DNA of 64,000 nt, taken from positions 1,262,501 to 1,326,500 of the forward strand of contig JAEMWC010000036.1 in the NCBI GenBank assembly GCA_016490735.1. Direction: 5' to 3'. The stretch comes from Pachyseris speciosa. Lineage: Eukaryota > Cnidaria > Anthozoa > Scleractinia > Pachyseridae. The position numbers were made by a program, and so were the translations under genes. Shown here one piece after another: positions 11,501-22,400 of this stretch; the first letter of the stretch is position 1; every line of letters begins with the position of its first letter. The notes under the pieces are model-generated. The model was not told where the DNA came from. It did not search any database and saw only the letters and a program-made list of their open reading frames with translations.

Positions 11501-13358
11501 TCATGAAACTTGTAGCAGAAACATTTTTTCTTGCTAGCTTTTAGCACTGAGTACAGGAGAGCTTTCAGACGGTTGCTATCGGCCTGAAAAAGTTTTCATG
11601 AAACAGGAAGATTGCTTTATATCCGATACTATCAAAAGAAACATAATAATATTAACACAGTGTGGAATTATTTATTTCAAATGCTAATTAGAAATTCAGT
11701 GCACGTTAAATATTTCTTTTTCTTATCTTACATTGCATTCTAACACTTGTTCGAGAGATTATAAATGGACATTGCGCAACATATATATAGAGAGAGAGGA
11801 GGTATCCGAAACGTGACCAAAATAAAGTACTCAACCAAAGGAAATATCATTCTCGTGCTTTCGGCCTTGTTGCGGGACGGATAACAATGGTGCAGAACAA
11901 AGTATATTTCTTTGTTTCTGTTCCAAATAATCCGTGTAATAGTAGTTCTGAGTGTGCATCAAGCCTATTGTCTACTCCCGGCATAACTAAAACAGCGCCC
12001 GAATCAGCTATCACGCGATAGAAATCGAGAGCGACTGAATAAAAGGTTGCAATACCGCATCAGACAAAACAAAGCACATGCTGATGACAGTCAATAACCA
12101 GCATTGGAAGGTAATATACGGCGATGCTTAAACATTGACATGAATGAAATAAATAAAGTTAGCGCAACGCGTAATAAGTGGAATAAAGCTAGGACTGAAA
12201 GCTGATCATCATTTACTGAATGAAATGACCTAAAAAAAATAAGGCTGTACAATTTAGATATCGCGTGACATGTCGTGTCGATAACAAAACGAAGGCATGG
12301 AATAAATTGGAAATATTATCACGTCCATCGGAGTGCGTTTACAACTCACGTTTTCTAGATACTTGTGCAAACAGCTGTTTATCAAATCTTAGGTCCCTTG
12401 AACGAAGTATTTTAATTATATTTGGTTTAACCATGCTACTAACCAGGTAGAGAAAACTATCGTTCTATTTTGGGAACAATCTTTTTCGGCTTGTGAATTA
12501 CTCCCGTGCAGCGAAGCGAGCAACGAATGACTGATCGCATCGATCGCTCTCAAAGACTAATCCCATAATTTTAGTCGCTATGTGTGAAAATCCAAACAAC
12601 AAGAGTTGCAACAGGGTTTCCTTTGTAGCTAACAAGATGAGCACACGAAATATCTAAGGATGGTTTAACTGGATACAAAATCAGCTATATATGAAAGAAG
12701 TAAGCTTATTGCACTGCAAATGGCGTTTCAAAATTCTTCACTTGGGTGTACTCGAAAATCGCGAACTCATGTTAAGCAGTAAACTTGAATTATTAAAACT
12801 GCTGCTGATTAGTGGCAGGATGGGCAAACATCACGCATGGTGTTAAATTGTAATTGCTCGAAAATTTTGGCTTCATGCTTGCATCGAACTTCCTGTGGGG
12901 CTGAATAAACAAAGGGAAAATGCGGGGGAATATCGCGGGTTGCAGGCATGTTGTCAACTCCCGAAACATTATAAAAGAAACAAGGAATTAAAATTCCATT
13001 TGTGCTTCGCCAGCGATGTACATATTGAAACATCTGAATGAAGCTGTACTCCGTAACATGTGTCAAGTAGCTGATCTTGAATATTTACCGAGGCAATGCG
13101 CGTTATAAACGGGAATTAGAACCCAACAAACGTGTTAACCACCATTTAGTTGGAATTGACGGCACTACGCACCTTTTTAAAGTGTTCATTCCTCCTGGAT
13201 GTACAGAGAAGACGACAAATCGCAGGTCGATTGCGAAACGTTCTATCGGTGGCTTCGCCTTCGCCCCTCTCGGAGACAGGAACAGAGTGGCTTTCAGTCG
13301 AATCTTGTACAAAACCCAGTAATGCCAAAGAAACAATGAGAGTCTCTACCGACATCAT
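2857..13358 (-). CDS. gene C: IL-17-receptor-like protein, partial
   Basis: Partial cell-surface receptor of the IL-17R type, recognised by exon-by-exon likeness to genes A and B. Exons in transcription order: 13173-13358 (signal peptide), 6054-6118 (probable), then 4991-5107 and its identical copy 4095-4211, 3319-3401, 2857-2951. An exon equivalent to the second exon of A and B was not located. The ectodomain shows the same landmarks: a C-L-N/S start of the fourth exon, NLTIKW, and NWTSYALMY like NWTTYAVIY of B. The duplicated exon is symmetric (phase 1-1), so using either or both copies keeps the frame. No transmembrane or SEFIR exon was found to the left; the gene may continue outside the window or be decayed. 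Family assignment rests mainly on A, which carries a SEFIR domain; the structure of C is less certain. Confidence 0.6.
3319..3401 (-). CDS. gene C exon: fibronectin-like strand with NWTSYALMY
   Basis: A poly-T tract and cag acceptor precede it; donor CCAAAG/GTGAGG. Phase 1 to phase 0, 83 bp. It encodes ARVTNWTSYALMYQD and ends KERCLLIPK, matching A (GRNWTHYSLLYQF ... CVLIPR) and B (DFNWTTYAVIYTH ... CRVVPQ). The same phases, NWT sequon and cysteine are kept in all three. Confidence 0.75.
4095..4211 (-). CDS. gene C ectodomain exon, duplicate copy a
   Basis: Acceptor ...tttcaatgcag, donor CATG/GTAAGC, 117 bp, phase 1 to 1. It encodes CLNPDLEQGYGSQKPSKI then HKPNLTIKWTGASH. The equivalents are CKSSSDYPDP ... 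NVKIIW in B and CLGFSDKEGR ... NVSWKPF in A. Its coding sequence is the same as 4991-5107. Confidence 0.75.
4539..4612. repeat. (ATT)n microsatellite
   Basis: ATT/TTA run inside duplication copy 1, with one phase slip in the middle. Confidence 0.95.
4991..5107 (-). CDS. gene C ectodomain exon, duplicate copy b
   Basis: Same exon as 4095-4211: acceptor ...ttgaaatgcag-type end, donor CATG/GTAAGC, 117 bp, phase 1 to 1. It lies upstream of copy a in transcription order. If both were spliced in, the protein would gain 39 residues without a frame change. Confidence 0.75.
5431..5502. repeat. (ATT)n microsatellite
   Basis: ATT/TTA run inside duplication copy 2; the orthologous position to 4539-4612. 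Confidence 0.95.
6054..6118 (-). CDS. gene C probable exon, hydrophilic linker
   Basis: Strong acceptor (...ttctcttccag) and donor (GTAAGT), 65 bp, ending in phase 1 as the downstream exon requires. The open frame reads DVNTKVKHSRPRLRRNTQDEH. The matching exons in A (AKENNLEARIQHSVEGNNK) and B are also short, charged and poorly conserved, so the call rests on splice sites, phase and position rather than sequence. Confidence 0.4.
7021..7060 (+). repeat. hammerhead-like module, degenerate
   Basis: CTGAGGA at 7030-7036, a short stem-loop, then GAAAC at 7050-7054, all bounded by the inverted pair CTGACGTTTC / GAAACGTCAG. It resembles a hammerhead core (CTGATGA ... GAAA) with one core substitution. 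Confidence 0.4.
7321..7551. mobile_element. fold-back MITE
   Basis: Two inverted arms of about 85-90 bp (7321-7412 and 7466-7551) ending TAGCCCATTTTAC / GTAAAATGGGCTA. The arms include GAGGCTGGAGGTGACCTTGT and its complement. The central spacer is about 50 bp. There is no coding capacity, so it is a non-autonomous DNA element; TA may be the target duplication. Confidence 0.8.
9304..9340 (+). repeat. hammerhead-like module, degenerate
   Basis: ATGATGA, stem GATGAC / GTCATC, then CGAAACG. Same layout as the modules at 7021, 15485, 18259, 33837 and 48560. Confidence 0.35.
13173..13358 (-). CDS. gene C first exon, signal peptide
   Basis: ATG at 13358, 62 codons, donor AAAAAG/GTGCGT in phase 0. 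The N terminus is MMSVETLIVSLALLGFVQDS, a clear signal peptide. The exon ends RPAICRLLCTS then HFKK, echoing RPVKWLCLLHCANERK at the same place in gene B and the QQRK end in gene A; all three first exons end in phase 0 on a lysine codon. Confidence 0.65.
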
Positions 13359-13764
13359 CTTTCACTAATAGCGGACATAGGCTTCACTTCGATTCGATGG
13401 TTTGTAATGGCAGAAAATTACTTCGTCTCGTTGATGTCAACGACAAAGGCAACCCCCGCACGCCGCTCTCGAAGTAAGTTGTGACTAACATCATGTTAAT
13501 TAGATAGTACTCCAGCCACGCGCGCAAGGCGCTATAAGTCAATATACGTCACTAACAATAGCGCAGCATCCACTCGCAAAACGCGCAAAGAAATTGCAAA
13601 ATAAGACTCGAAAAGAAATTTAGCCATTCAAGTTTAACATCTTAAAAAGTGGATTTACCCTCGAACCGGCAAGAACATAACAAATCATAATAGTGTGAAT
13701 CCGGATGAGTGCTCCCTTTCTTCAATTCAGTCCTTTACGGTGTCTCGGTAATTCCTGGGCACGA

Positions 13765-14768
13765 TGACAATGACAACAATGACACTTTATTACGGCTCCT
13801 CTGTACGGGGCTATTAAGTTAGATAAAAACGAAAATATTTACATATGTAACGAAATAAAATATTACAATGTGTACAATAATACAAGATAATAGAATTGCA
13901 ATAAAAAATATTATTCGAGATGTTTAGAAAGTGGTACCGAGAAAGTAGGCAGCGGCTTTCCTTTTAAAGCTTGGGATGTTGCTCATCGACCGAATATCTT
14001 CTGGGGGAAGGTTGTATTCTTTTGCCCCACCTTTTGCCCCACGAAAGGCAAACGAGCGCTGACCAGTTGATAGTCTGCATTTGGGTAGGTTTAGCTGTGC
14101 CTTATTTCGGGTGCTACGTCCTGATACACTAAGTCTGTCATGAAAAAGATTGCAAAGGTAGGGTGGCGCCTGATTTGTTCTACACTTTTGAACCATAGTA
14201 ACAGTATTCAATCGGAGTTTCTGACAGACGCTTAGCCAACCAAGGGATTTGCGTGCAGCGGAGACATGATCGAATTTCTTGAGACCTAGGATAATTCTAC
14301 AAACAAAATTCTGGATAAGTTGAAGTTTACAGATGTTTTTGTTAGAGGTATTACCCCAAACGCTGGAACAATAGAAGAGTCTGTTAAAAATAAGGGCATT
14401 AATTATTGATATAAGAGTTTTTTGTCGACAAGGTGTTTGATTCTATTTATTCGACGTAGTTTATATAGGCAGCTCGAGGACAGTTTGGATATGTGGTCGT
14501 CAAGGTTACGTCTGAGAGTCGATCCAGACCCCCAAATCTTTTACAGCAGGAGAGGGCTCGATGTTCTTCCGCAATAGAAAGATGGGAGGAAGGGATAGGT
14601 TTCGTGTTCGTTGTGGGACTCCAACAACAAGGAGCTTGGTTTTGTCTGGGTTGATTAACAATGAGTTTGTTGAGCACCACTTTGCGACCTCACGGAGATC
14701 GCTGTTGAGGTCGGAGATAGCAGTTCTGGTGTCGGCAGACGGAGGCACTACTTGTAAATGTCAGTAGC
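13765..14768 (-). mobile_element. 5'-truncated, broken CR1/L2-like LINE
   Basis: On the minus strand the blocks read: a post-catalytic reverse-transcriptase segment (DLREVAKWCSTNSLLINPDK at 14506-14748), a segment with FYCSSVWGN and KLQLIQNF around 14290-14380, and a C-terminal tail with RLSTGQRSFAFRGAK (13924-14211). The blocks lie in different frames, so it is dead. The catalytic YADD is missing (5' truncation). The 3' end carries a short TGTCATTG-type repeat near 13765, as is common for this clade. Confidence 0.8.
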
Positions 14769-15484
14769 TAGCAGTCATTAATATGCTTAATCGAAGTCAG
14801 ACGTACGTTAATGGAGTTTTCATCGATGAAAACGTTCCTCTCAAAGACTTCTGACATGCCAAAACAAAATGAAGCCATCTTTTCCATGTGCTCTTTTTAT
14901 TTCCCATCATGCTCTACAATCTAGCCACAGTTCAGTTCGGCTCTCCAGTTAAAGAAATGGTTTTCACTCTGACGGTTAAAAGTAAAAGCTAATACGTTTG
15001 TTGCGAGTAAGCTGAATTGAACAGCTTTTTTTTAAAGTCATTCAAAGAGAAAACAATGACAAACTTAGCGCCGATCAGTCTCTACATAGTAGTGATAGTA
15101 CGTTTTAGAAAAATATATAACAATTATTTTTAGAAAATGATTTAGTAAACTCACAGACTCAAGGCGAAAAACTAATTATCTTTGAGCTCTCAAAATGAAA
15201 ACTTTATCTTTAAAGGACTTATGGGTTAAGGTTGACGCCAGGAATGAGGGACAGGGGCTCACTCAGCCGGATACCATGCACCCTTCTTTTTGTAATTTCT
15301 TCCCCCCTTTTCATGGTATCATAGTACAAAACAATCACAAATACATATATATGGGTGTTAATTAAAAACAAAACGCAAACTGCAGTGATAATCATTTGCA
15401 TAAAATGCATTTCTTTTAAAAACGTGACGTTTCGTAGTCTTTTGCTTAAATTTTAATTCATTTGTTAACGAAATAAAGATCACT

Positions 15485-15515
15485 TCTGAAGATGTATGTC
15501 GTAGCATACGAAACG
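15485..15515 (+). repeat. hammerhead-like module, degenerate
   Basis: CTGAAGA, stem TATG / CATA, then CGAAACGTC. Layout as at 18259, with a core substitution. Confidence 0.35.
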
Positions 15516-16778
15516 TCAAGTTTTTAAGCCGAAATGCAATTGATGCAATTTGTTTGCGTTTTGTTTTTATTGAAGTTGAAATGGCCCAAGACAACTGGTA
15601 TTAATTACATGCCGTATGGCCTAACAACGGCGACATTAATAAGTTTGATGAATGAATGTTTAGTGGATAAAGGGGGAGGGGGGGGGGGGTTAATTACTTT
15701 AACGATTTTAAATGTTATGCACTTTCACGTTTAAGTCTTCGTTTCAATTTTATAAATGTTTCAAGTAAGACAAATTGTTGTTTTCTCTGGTGGTTCGCAG
15801 TATGAGAGCAACTCAAATATTTGACGTTTGTGAAACTTCACGCCGTTTGACGTTAACCCCATTAAGACCCTCCTCACCCATTCTCAACCGTAAAGTGCCC
15901 AATTAAATAACACCTGTCTCATGTCTTTGTTTGACTAACACTTTTCGCTTGTAATACGAATAGCTTACTTACACTTTTCATTGAAAGACTAGTATTTTTA
16001 GAATAACAAAACACGTTTAAGTGAAAGTAGTAAGCTAATAATTCTGTTTTAGAGATTAGCCGAAAGGGTGCAGTTAGAGAAAAACCTGCTGTCGATCTCA
16101 AAACCACTTTTCTTTAAACCCAACGAAATACTGTATCTCTTTTTCGGTATCTATATAAGAACCCGATACAAAAGTGTTGTCAAAAGTAATAAAAAGAGAA
16201 GAATTGCGGTCTGTTGCCATATGAACAAAGATACCTTGTAACTTACGTAACCGAAGTGTGACACAATACAAATCACGTGTTTGTCGCACGCCAGTTCAAA
16301 GATCGCACATGGTTGACATTTGTCTGCTTAACTGGGCAAGGCCCGCATGGTCTTTCGTAGGTATCCACTTACAAATCGAAGTACGCGCATCCGTTCACCC
16401 GCTCAAGTGGAGTTCTCTCACTTTCTTGTTTAGTCAAAAGCTTTTATTCAACTTTAATACTTTCTTGTAGCAGTCTCTTCATTAAAAAACATTTTAAACA
16501 CGAGTTCGTTTGCTTTCTGACTAAAGTTTAAAAGAAGTCTAGTTGGTAACGTAAGTTACATGAAATGTAAGAGTCGTGATAGCTTAGAAAATTGTGAAGG
16601 CATATGTAACCTCCAAAAAAGATATCAACGAACAAAAAAGACCTTTGTTTTTCCTAATGAAGATATTTTAGCGTAACAATAAAAGATTTATGACTACTTT
16701 TCTTTAAAGTAACATATTACCTTGGTATTGTAGGAGCAGAAATGACACCGCGGGCCTTCTGTTAACAAAATTCGATTT

Positions 16779-17033
16779 GTGTCACTTTTCTTATTTGTTG
16801 GTTTTTCAAAAATGGGAACTAAAAACAATCATGAGCGGACATACAAAAGGCAGAAGCAACTCAAGGGAGAATCATTTCTGGAGAAAGAAAGCCGGGGAAG
16901 ATTAAAGAAATATGACAAGAAGACCGAGAATCTCAGTTTGTCCCAGCTAGAGAGTAAGAGGGAACTGTCCGTGAGAGGGTTAAGAGGCATCGAGGAAAAA
17001 AAGGAAATCGGAGCACCTCATAAAGCAGCCTGA
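16779..17033 (+). CDS. short lysine/glutamate-rich open frame, unassigned
   Basis: An 84-codon frame, or 73 from the internal ATG beginning MGTKNNHERTYKRQKQ. It is strongly hydrophilic, with SLSQLESKRELSVRGLRG near the end. Composition looks protein-like rather than random, but there are no introns, no recognised domain and no neighbour that helps. It could be a fragment of a transposon-encoded DNA-binding protein or chance. Confidence 0.25.
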   Translation: MSLFLFVGFSKMGTKNNHERTYKRQKQLKGESFLEKESRGRLKKYDKKTENLSLSQLESKRELSVRGLRGIEEKKEIGAPHKAA

Positions 17034-18258
17034 CATTTCAGTAAAAAGCCCGGTGACGATAAAACTATATTTCCATCGTGCGAAAGATTTTTTGTTTTCA
17101 AACAGCAGATTTATGTATTTATAAAATGACGTTGTCCCCCTACAATGAATGACTTTATATCCTTCAATGTAACAGATTAGAGTATTATTTCGAGAAATAT
17201 TTCTCGTTATCAGTTGTATTTGTTCGTTAATAAGAATTAAGATATTAACCTCGGTAACATACGTTACCAAATTGTGTAACATACGTTACCACACATCTAC
17301 TGTTGTATCGCAGAAAAGTTGTGGAGACTCGTGCATGTAACTTCTATCTAAAGAGTTGTTATTATATGTCCTGACCAAAGTGAAAAGACTCTTTCCAGTT
17401 CAACTTTTTTGATCCCTTGCAAATTAAAAATATAAATATTTTGATTATTGTATTTTATGACCAATGTTATTGTTCCAGAAGTCTTGACATTTTTTAAAAT
17501 ATCTGCATGCTTTATTGAAAAAAAAAACCGATTTTATATGTGTTGAATGTTTGTGCATCTTAGCCATTACTAAAAAACGTTCAAATAAAAGTTGTTTTGC
17601 TAAGTTTTGGCCTTTTTCTTGCCCTTATATGCTATAGACAACATTTCTTTACATAAATACAGATATCTCAGAAAAAAATAAAACCTATTACTGTCATCGT
17701 TTCAGAAAAAAAAATTGAAAAGTCACTCAGTACTTGGAAATTATTTCTGATAAAATCGAGAGAACTTCATTTGGGGGTCTATTATACTCTGGCGGTTTAA
17801 GCCTATGTTGAGTGTCGGTTCGCGGGAACATGCGTATGTTTTTTGGCGGTTTGCGGTCAAGAAATTATCTTGCGGTTGCGGGAAATCATACTTTATTTCG
17901 CGGTTTTCGGTTTGCTCGTGTTTGGTGGCGGTCAGAGTTAATAGGTTCAGAAGATAGTCAGAAAACTGATCAGTCGCTTTGTTTTCCTTCAAGACTGGTT
18001 TCTCCTCTTCCCAAACTAGCAGGAGTTTGCCGCAGTTTCCACTTTTCTCCCCTACCTTGTGGGAAGGTAATTTGACCCAAGGTCAGGCTTCAAAGTAACC
18101 AGACAGAGCACGTGGAAAGATGGCGGCCGAGTTGGCGCCCGATAATATGGTCGATATAATCAAACAATTTCTAGTCTGAACGACAAGGATCGAAACGCAC
18201 CAATCACCACCAGCCACGGTGCTTCTTATACTCACACGCAGCCAGTCGACACCATCGC

Positions 18259-18300
18259 CTGATGAAGACCAGCAGTATAGCGGTCGAAACGTCGCGATAC
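18259..18300 (+). ncRNA. candidate hammerhead ribozyme core
   Basis: The only copy in the window with the canonical core: CTGATGA at 18259-18265, stem II GACC (18267-18270) pairing with GGTC (18282-18285), then GAAAC at 18286-18290. Hammerheads of this compact kind are known in the terminal repeats of Penelope-like elements, and a Penelope fragment lies at 33327. Stems I and III are not convincing by eye, so activity is unproven. Confidence 0.4.
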
Positions 18301-18817
18301 ACATCTTTGTGACTCAATCGTGAGACAAAAGATTCACTCAGCTATGAACAAAAATTTTATTAAACAAATGTTTACATATAATTATATTTTCTTTTGTCAG
18401 TATATAAAAATACCACAAAAAATGATTCACAGAATCAGTATTTCTTTTCTTTGAAATTATTTCTTAAGGCTTTATTTCGTTAACCCGATTAATCTCCGCC
18501 CCAGGTGGTACCAAAAATCCTATCTAAAACTTTCAGCCATTACCTTTCTTCGAAACGACAACTGTTACTTAACCGAACCCTAGTTGTAACCAACAAAGAA
18601 TCTTTATTTTCATTATCACTACCTGATCAAACCTACAGTTTTGGTAAAATTTAAAGCAAATGACACACTCTGACATAAACCCACGGCCTGGCCAGTACCT
18701 GACGCATGCGCACAGCCAAATCACGGGGCAGTGGCAGCCATGGACAGCTGTTTCATCGTTGTTAGGAGTCATCAGCATGGCATAGCCGTCGAGCAATGCT
18801 GAACCCGAAAGTCCAGC

Positions 18818-18823
18818 TTTATT
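18818..18823 (-). promoter_or_regulatory. possible polyadenylation signal of gene A
   Basis: AATAAA on the minus strand about 435 bp past the gene A stop codon. Confidence 0.35.
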
Positions 18824-19257
18824 GCCCTTTACTGTCGAGGCGAGTGCTGAACACTCCTTCAAGCGACAGCTCCGTAAGACACATGTCTGAGTGTGTCACT
18901 TGCTTTAATTTTGCTACAGTTTTGAGAAGTGAGGAAATGATCGCCAGAGAAGACGCGCATAGAAATTCTGTTGTCATCTTCCATGTTAAGAAATATATGG
19001 CGAACAGTAAGGAGAAAAAACTTGTTGATATCGGTGAGAAAAAGATGCAGCTAAACGGGTACACCGTACGACGAAACACAGGCAAACCAGGGAAAGCTCA
19101 GTAACCTCACAAGCGACGCTGTTCTTCTTTTCACTTGTGAAGTAACCTCTGATGATGAACATCCCCATGCATAAGAACGGAGTCTGCACTGTGTAACCTC
19201 ACTGAGGAACAACTTGGACCTCGACTTGGACCTAAATGTGTTCCATTTGTTCAACTA

Positions 19258-19479
19258 TCATGATCCTGTATGCGGCTGAATGGAAGGTCTGTCATTCAAG
19301 CGCCGTAGGATTTCAAGATAGTCATCAGGAAACTTGTAAATGACTTTGACCCACAGCAAAGAGTGCGGAGATTGCACTGGCGCGGAAGGGAGCGTTATGC
19401 ACACCATCTTGGCAGCTGAGCGAGTTCTGACGTAAGCCTCCCGAAGTAGTTCTAATTCAATCCACACACGGTTGACATC
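19258..19479 (-). CDS. gene A exon 12: SEFIR second half and stop
   Basis: Acceptor ...tatttgctag, 73 codons then TGA at 19258-19260, entry phase 0. It carries VWIELELLREAY, MVCITLPSAP and VIYKFPDDYLEILRRLN, the pattern of the C-terminal part of SEFIR domains where an F-P/Y-L-P segment precedes D-x-x-x-L-L-x-R-L. Confidence 0.85.
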   Translation of the reverse strand, partial: DVNRVWIELELLREAYVRTRSAAKMVCITLPSAPVQSPHSLLWVKVIYKFPDDYLEILRRLNDRPSIQPHTGS

Positions 19480-22400
19480 CTAGCAAATAAAGAGTATGAA
19501 ACGAGTCAATCGGGCCGTTTATACGAGAGAAAATAAGCCGCGGCTTACTCTGGCCACGGCTTATATAAGACGCGAGCACTCCGTATAAATGGTACAAAAT
19601 CTACGTTCACGGCTTTCTCAAGCTGCGGCTTATCCTGGCCTAGGAGTTTTTACTCGTATAAATGGTTCCTTATCTTATGTCTTATGTAAGCCGTGGCCAA
19701 AGTAAGCCGCGGCTTATTTTCTCTCGTATAAAAGGCCCTAATATGTGGGCGCTCTCGGGAAAATTTGGTTTGGCCCTGTGAAAATATGGTAAGCGGACCA
19801 CGCCAACCTCGATCTCAGTGTCTCTCTTCCGTTTGGGAAAAAACGCCCTGGAATCGAGTTTGGGGGCTCAATTTTTTTCCGTTTTTATCCAGTTGTAGTT
19901 TTATTCAAATTTATTGTTTTGCTTGTTTGTTTTTAAAGCACGTGGTTTAAGACCCAAATGTGCCTGGGAGCCCCAATTTGAATGAACACGAGGGTTTATT
20001 TTGATTTACTTAATATACCATGTGGAACTCCCGGAAATAAGACTTTTTTGTCACTAACCGGCCAAGTCACAACATAGTTCGAAAATAACAAAAAATGCAC
20101 ACTACCTGAGACTGCATTCCCTCAGAGCCATCACTCGCCAGTTTCAAGAGGCCAGGAGATAGAAACACCAACACCTTCCTCGCATTTTTTATTTGAACCT
20201 CTGCCCAACGAGTGGGGCCCTGGGAGCTGATTTCGCTGGATGCCATAGCATCCATGATGACGTCATAGCCCTCCGTTCGGAAGCGGTTCACAGTGGAGGC
20301 CACGTCATTGCGAAACGCCTCGTTTTCAGGGTAGTAACAGCAGTAATACCGTGCTAAACGAAACAAAAATCAACCATGAAATTTAGGAACAATGATTCAG
20401 TGGTGACTGAGGTAACTTGCTACTTGTTTGTCTGTTTCTGTTGTTGTTGTTGTTGTTTATTTAAACATGTGTTCGAGAATCAACCTTCATTGCCGGGATT
20501 TAGAGATTTCTCTAATTGTTTTTCCAAACAAAATCATCTATAAGGTTGTTTACAGCTTTAAGTGCGCCAAGAGCAACCAAAAAACATCACTTAATATGGT
20601 AAACATACATCACTATACGACAAGTTTTGTTCTCAGCTAGAAACGAGTTTGTTTCACAGACATGTTTTGCAGTGATTGAAACGTCCCAACTTTAACCCAT
20701 TGGCACCCGTGCCGGCCAAAACCGGCCGTAAAAAACTCCCATGCTTCAAAACATTGCAACTTTCTCAATCGCACGAGTATTGCCTTAACTGTTAGTTGTG
20801 AGCACGAAATGGAATGTCCTTTAAATTTGGATATCCAATAAACGCAAGAAACGTAGCGATTTTTACCAAATATGGCCTTTTGAGTTTGGACAAGAACGAA
20901 ACTGACCGTTTTTAACGTCAAAGAGAAACGACAAAAATGCCCCTTTCTGCCTTCATGTTTTTTAAGGAAATCATCGTCCAAAAACCAAACTTCAACCATC
21001 ATAACGAAATTCAGCCCTTGTTCTAGCTTAGAAATGACTTTTTTTGTTTATATTCTTCTCCCGAGCGTAGATACAGCCTTTAGTTCCAGTGCATTCGGGC
21101 CTTCCCGAAATTTTCAACATCTCGAGCGCGTTGCATTCTGGGAACTAACGAGAATTTTTGACAGCGCCCGTTCCTTCCCCCAATTTTTTCACATAGCCAC
21201 TCCGACCTACCGCCAAAATTTCCTTGTGCTCACAAATTCCAAAATATGCGGCGGTAGGTCGAGAAATTCATCAGTAGTCGAGTCCCAAAGGTATTAAGTG
21301 TCCGACCGGCCAAATTCCCAGTTCGTCGAGTACCAAGCCAAATTCGACAACAAAGTACATCACCTTGCTCGATTCTTTGAGAAAGTGGACTCTTAGCTAC
21401 CGTCACGCTTAATGATGCTCATCAGGGAGCCGCTAAAGATGAAAAATGGCTGTAAACTTAGCAAAAATCGCAAGCAAACCGAACTTGGGCCATTGTTTTT
21501 GCTTCACGGATAAAAAGTAGCTATGTCAAAATGACGTTTGACCTTGAGCCTCCAGTGGCTTAGGACAGCACCACTTTTCCCTGGTAGTTTCAAATAAGGA
21601 GTCACAAATTGCTATTCATCGTTTATAGGTGGAAAATCACTCCGAAAACGTAAAAACAGCCGGCAGTCAATGGGTTAAACTGCTCTGCAGGTGTTCTTTT
21701 AGCGGGCGAGTGCCGTTTAAGTGTATTAGGCAGCCATCTTGGATTTTCAAATTGTGGAGAGTTGGACGGAATCACTTCTCTCCCCAGTTTCCTTGTTCAT
21801 AACCCAGGATCGTTTTCGCGAAAATATTCAGCCCTCGCTCGCCCCAAACCGAACACGTCCTCTCTGCAGGCAACTTCAAATGGTCGTTCACAACGCAATC
21901 CCAGATACCGTAGACCAGATACGGGGGAGGGGGGGAGGTGGCTTATTCGAAGGAGGGCACTTTATCAAGGGCTCACGTGAATTAAGGAATGGCTCCTCGT
22001 GAAATATTAGGGTTTTTCGACTTGAACGTGTTGCCCTTTTTGTTAGAAAATATATTAGCTAAACGTTATCTCATAGCAAAAGAAATATTATTTTGTAATG
22101 ATCTGCTGTGGTTGCTCGGGTCAAATGATTGACCACACCCTAACTTATACAAAATTTAGAATATTTGGATTACAACATAACCAACGTTAACGTTGCTGAG
22201 CTCTCTTCTCAGGTCTTAAAACTGCAGCGAAGTGCATGAAATTAAGCGGGGTTTTATTAAAACGTTTAATGTCGCGTAACCATTTACTGTTTTTCCCTGG
22301 TCCCAGTCCCACTCTAAAGTAAAAACATAAACGTTTGCAAAAAATAAATGAATTTCAAAAACCCCATTTAGTTTCCTAAACCTTTAGTCAAAAGCCATCG

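Larger units (their letters stand above)
6119..13172. other. long intron of gene C, mostly unique sequence
   Basis: No further exon could be defended. It holds a fold-back element (7321-7551) and two hammerhead-like modules (7021-7060, 9304-9340). At 12868-12896 on the minus strand there is an open block starting EVRCKHEAKIFEQ after a cacag acceptor that could be the missing second exon, but its donor is weak and the phase does not fit the following exon. Confidence 0.5.
13359..19257. other. intergenic region between genes C and A
   Basis: Holds a broken LINE (13765-14768), hammerhead-like modules (15485-15515, 18259-18300), a short lysine-rich open frame (16779-17033) and the presumed 3' untranslated region of gene A above about 18818. 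No other supported gene. Confidence 0.6.

Noticed and set aside
12868..12896. Candidate missing second exon of gene C (EVRCKHEAKIFEQ)
   Set aside because: Only one cysteine where A and B have two, a weak donor, and a phase that does not fit the next exon.
20106..20353. TIR domain (Toll/IL-1R) instead of SEFIR in gene A
   Set aside because: The block has the SEFIR-like W-x-x-x-x-I-x-x-A-x-K-V-x-V-x-x-S-P-G and the following exon ends with the FP-x-x-Y/L-x-x-x-LRRL pattern; the TIR boxes (YDAFVSY, RDxxPG, FW) are not seen. The IL-17R-type ectodomain also fits SEFIR.
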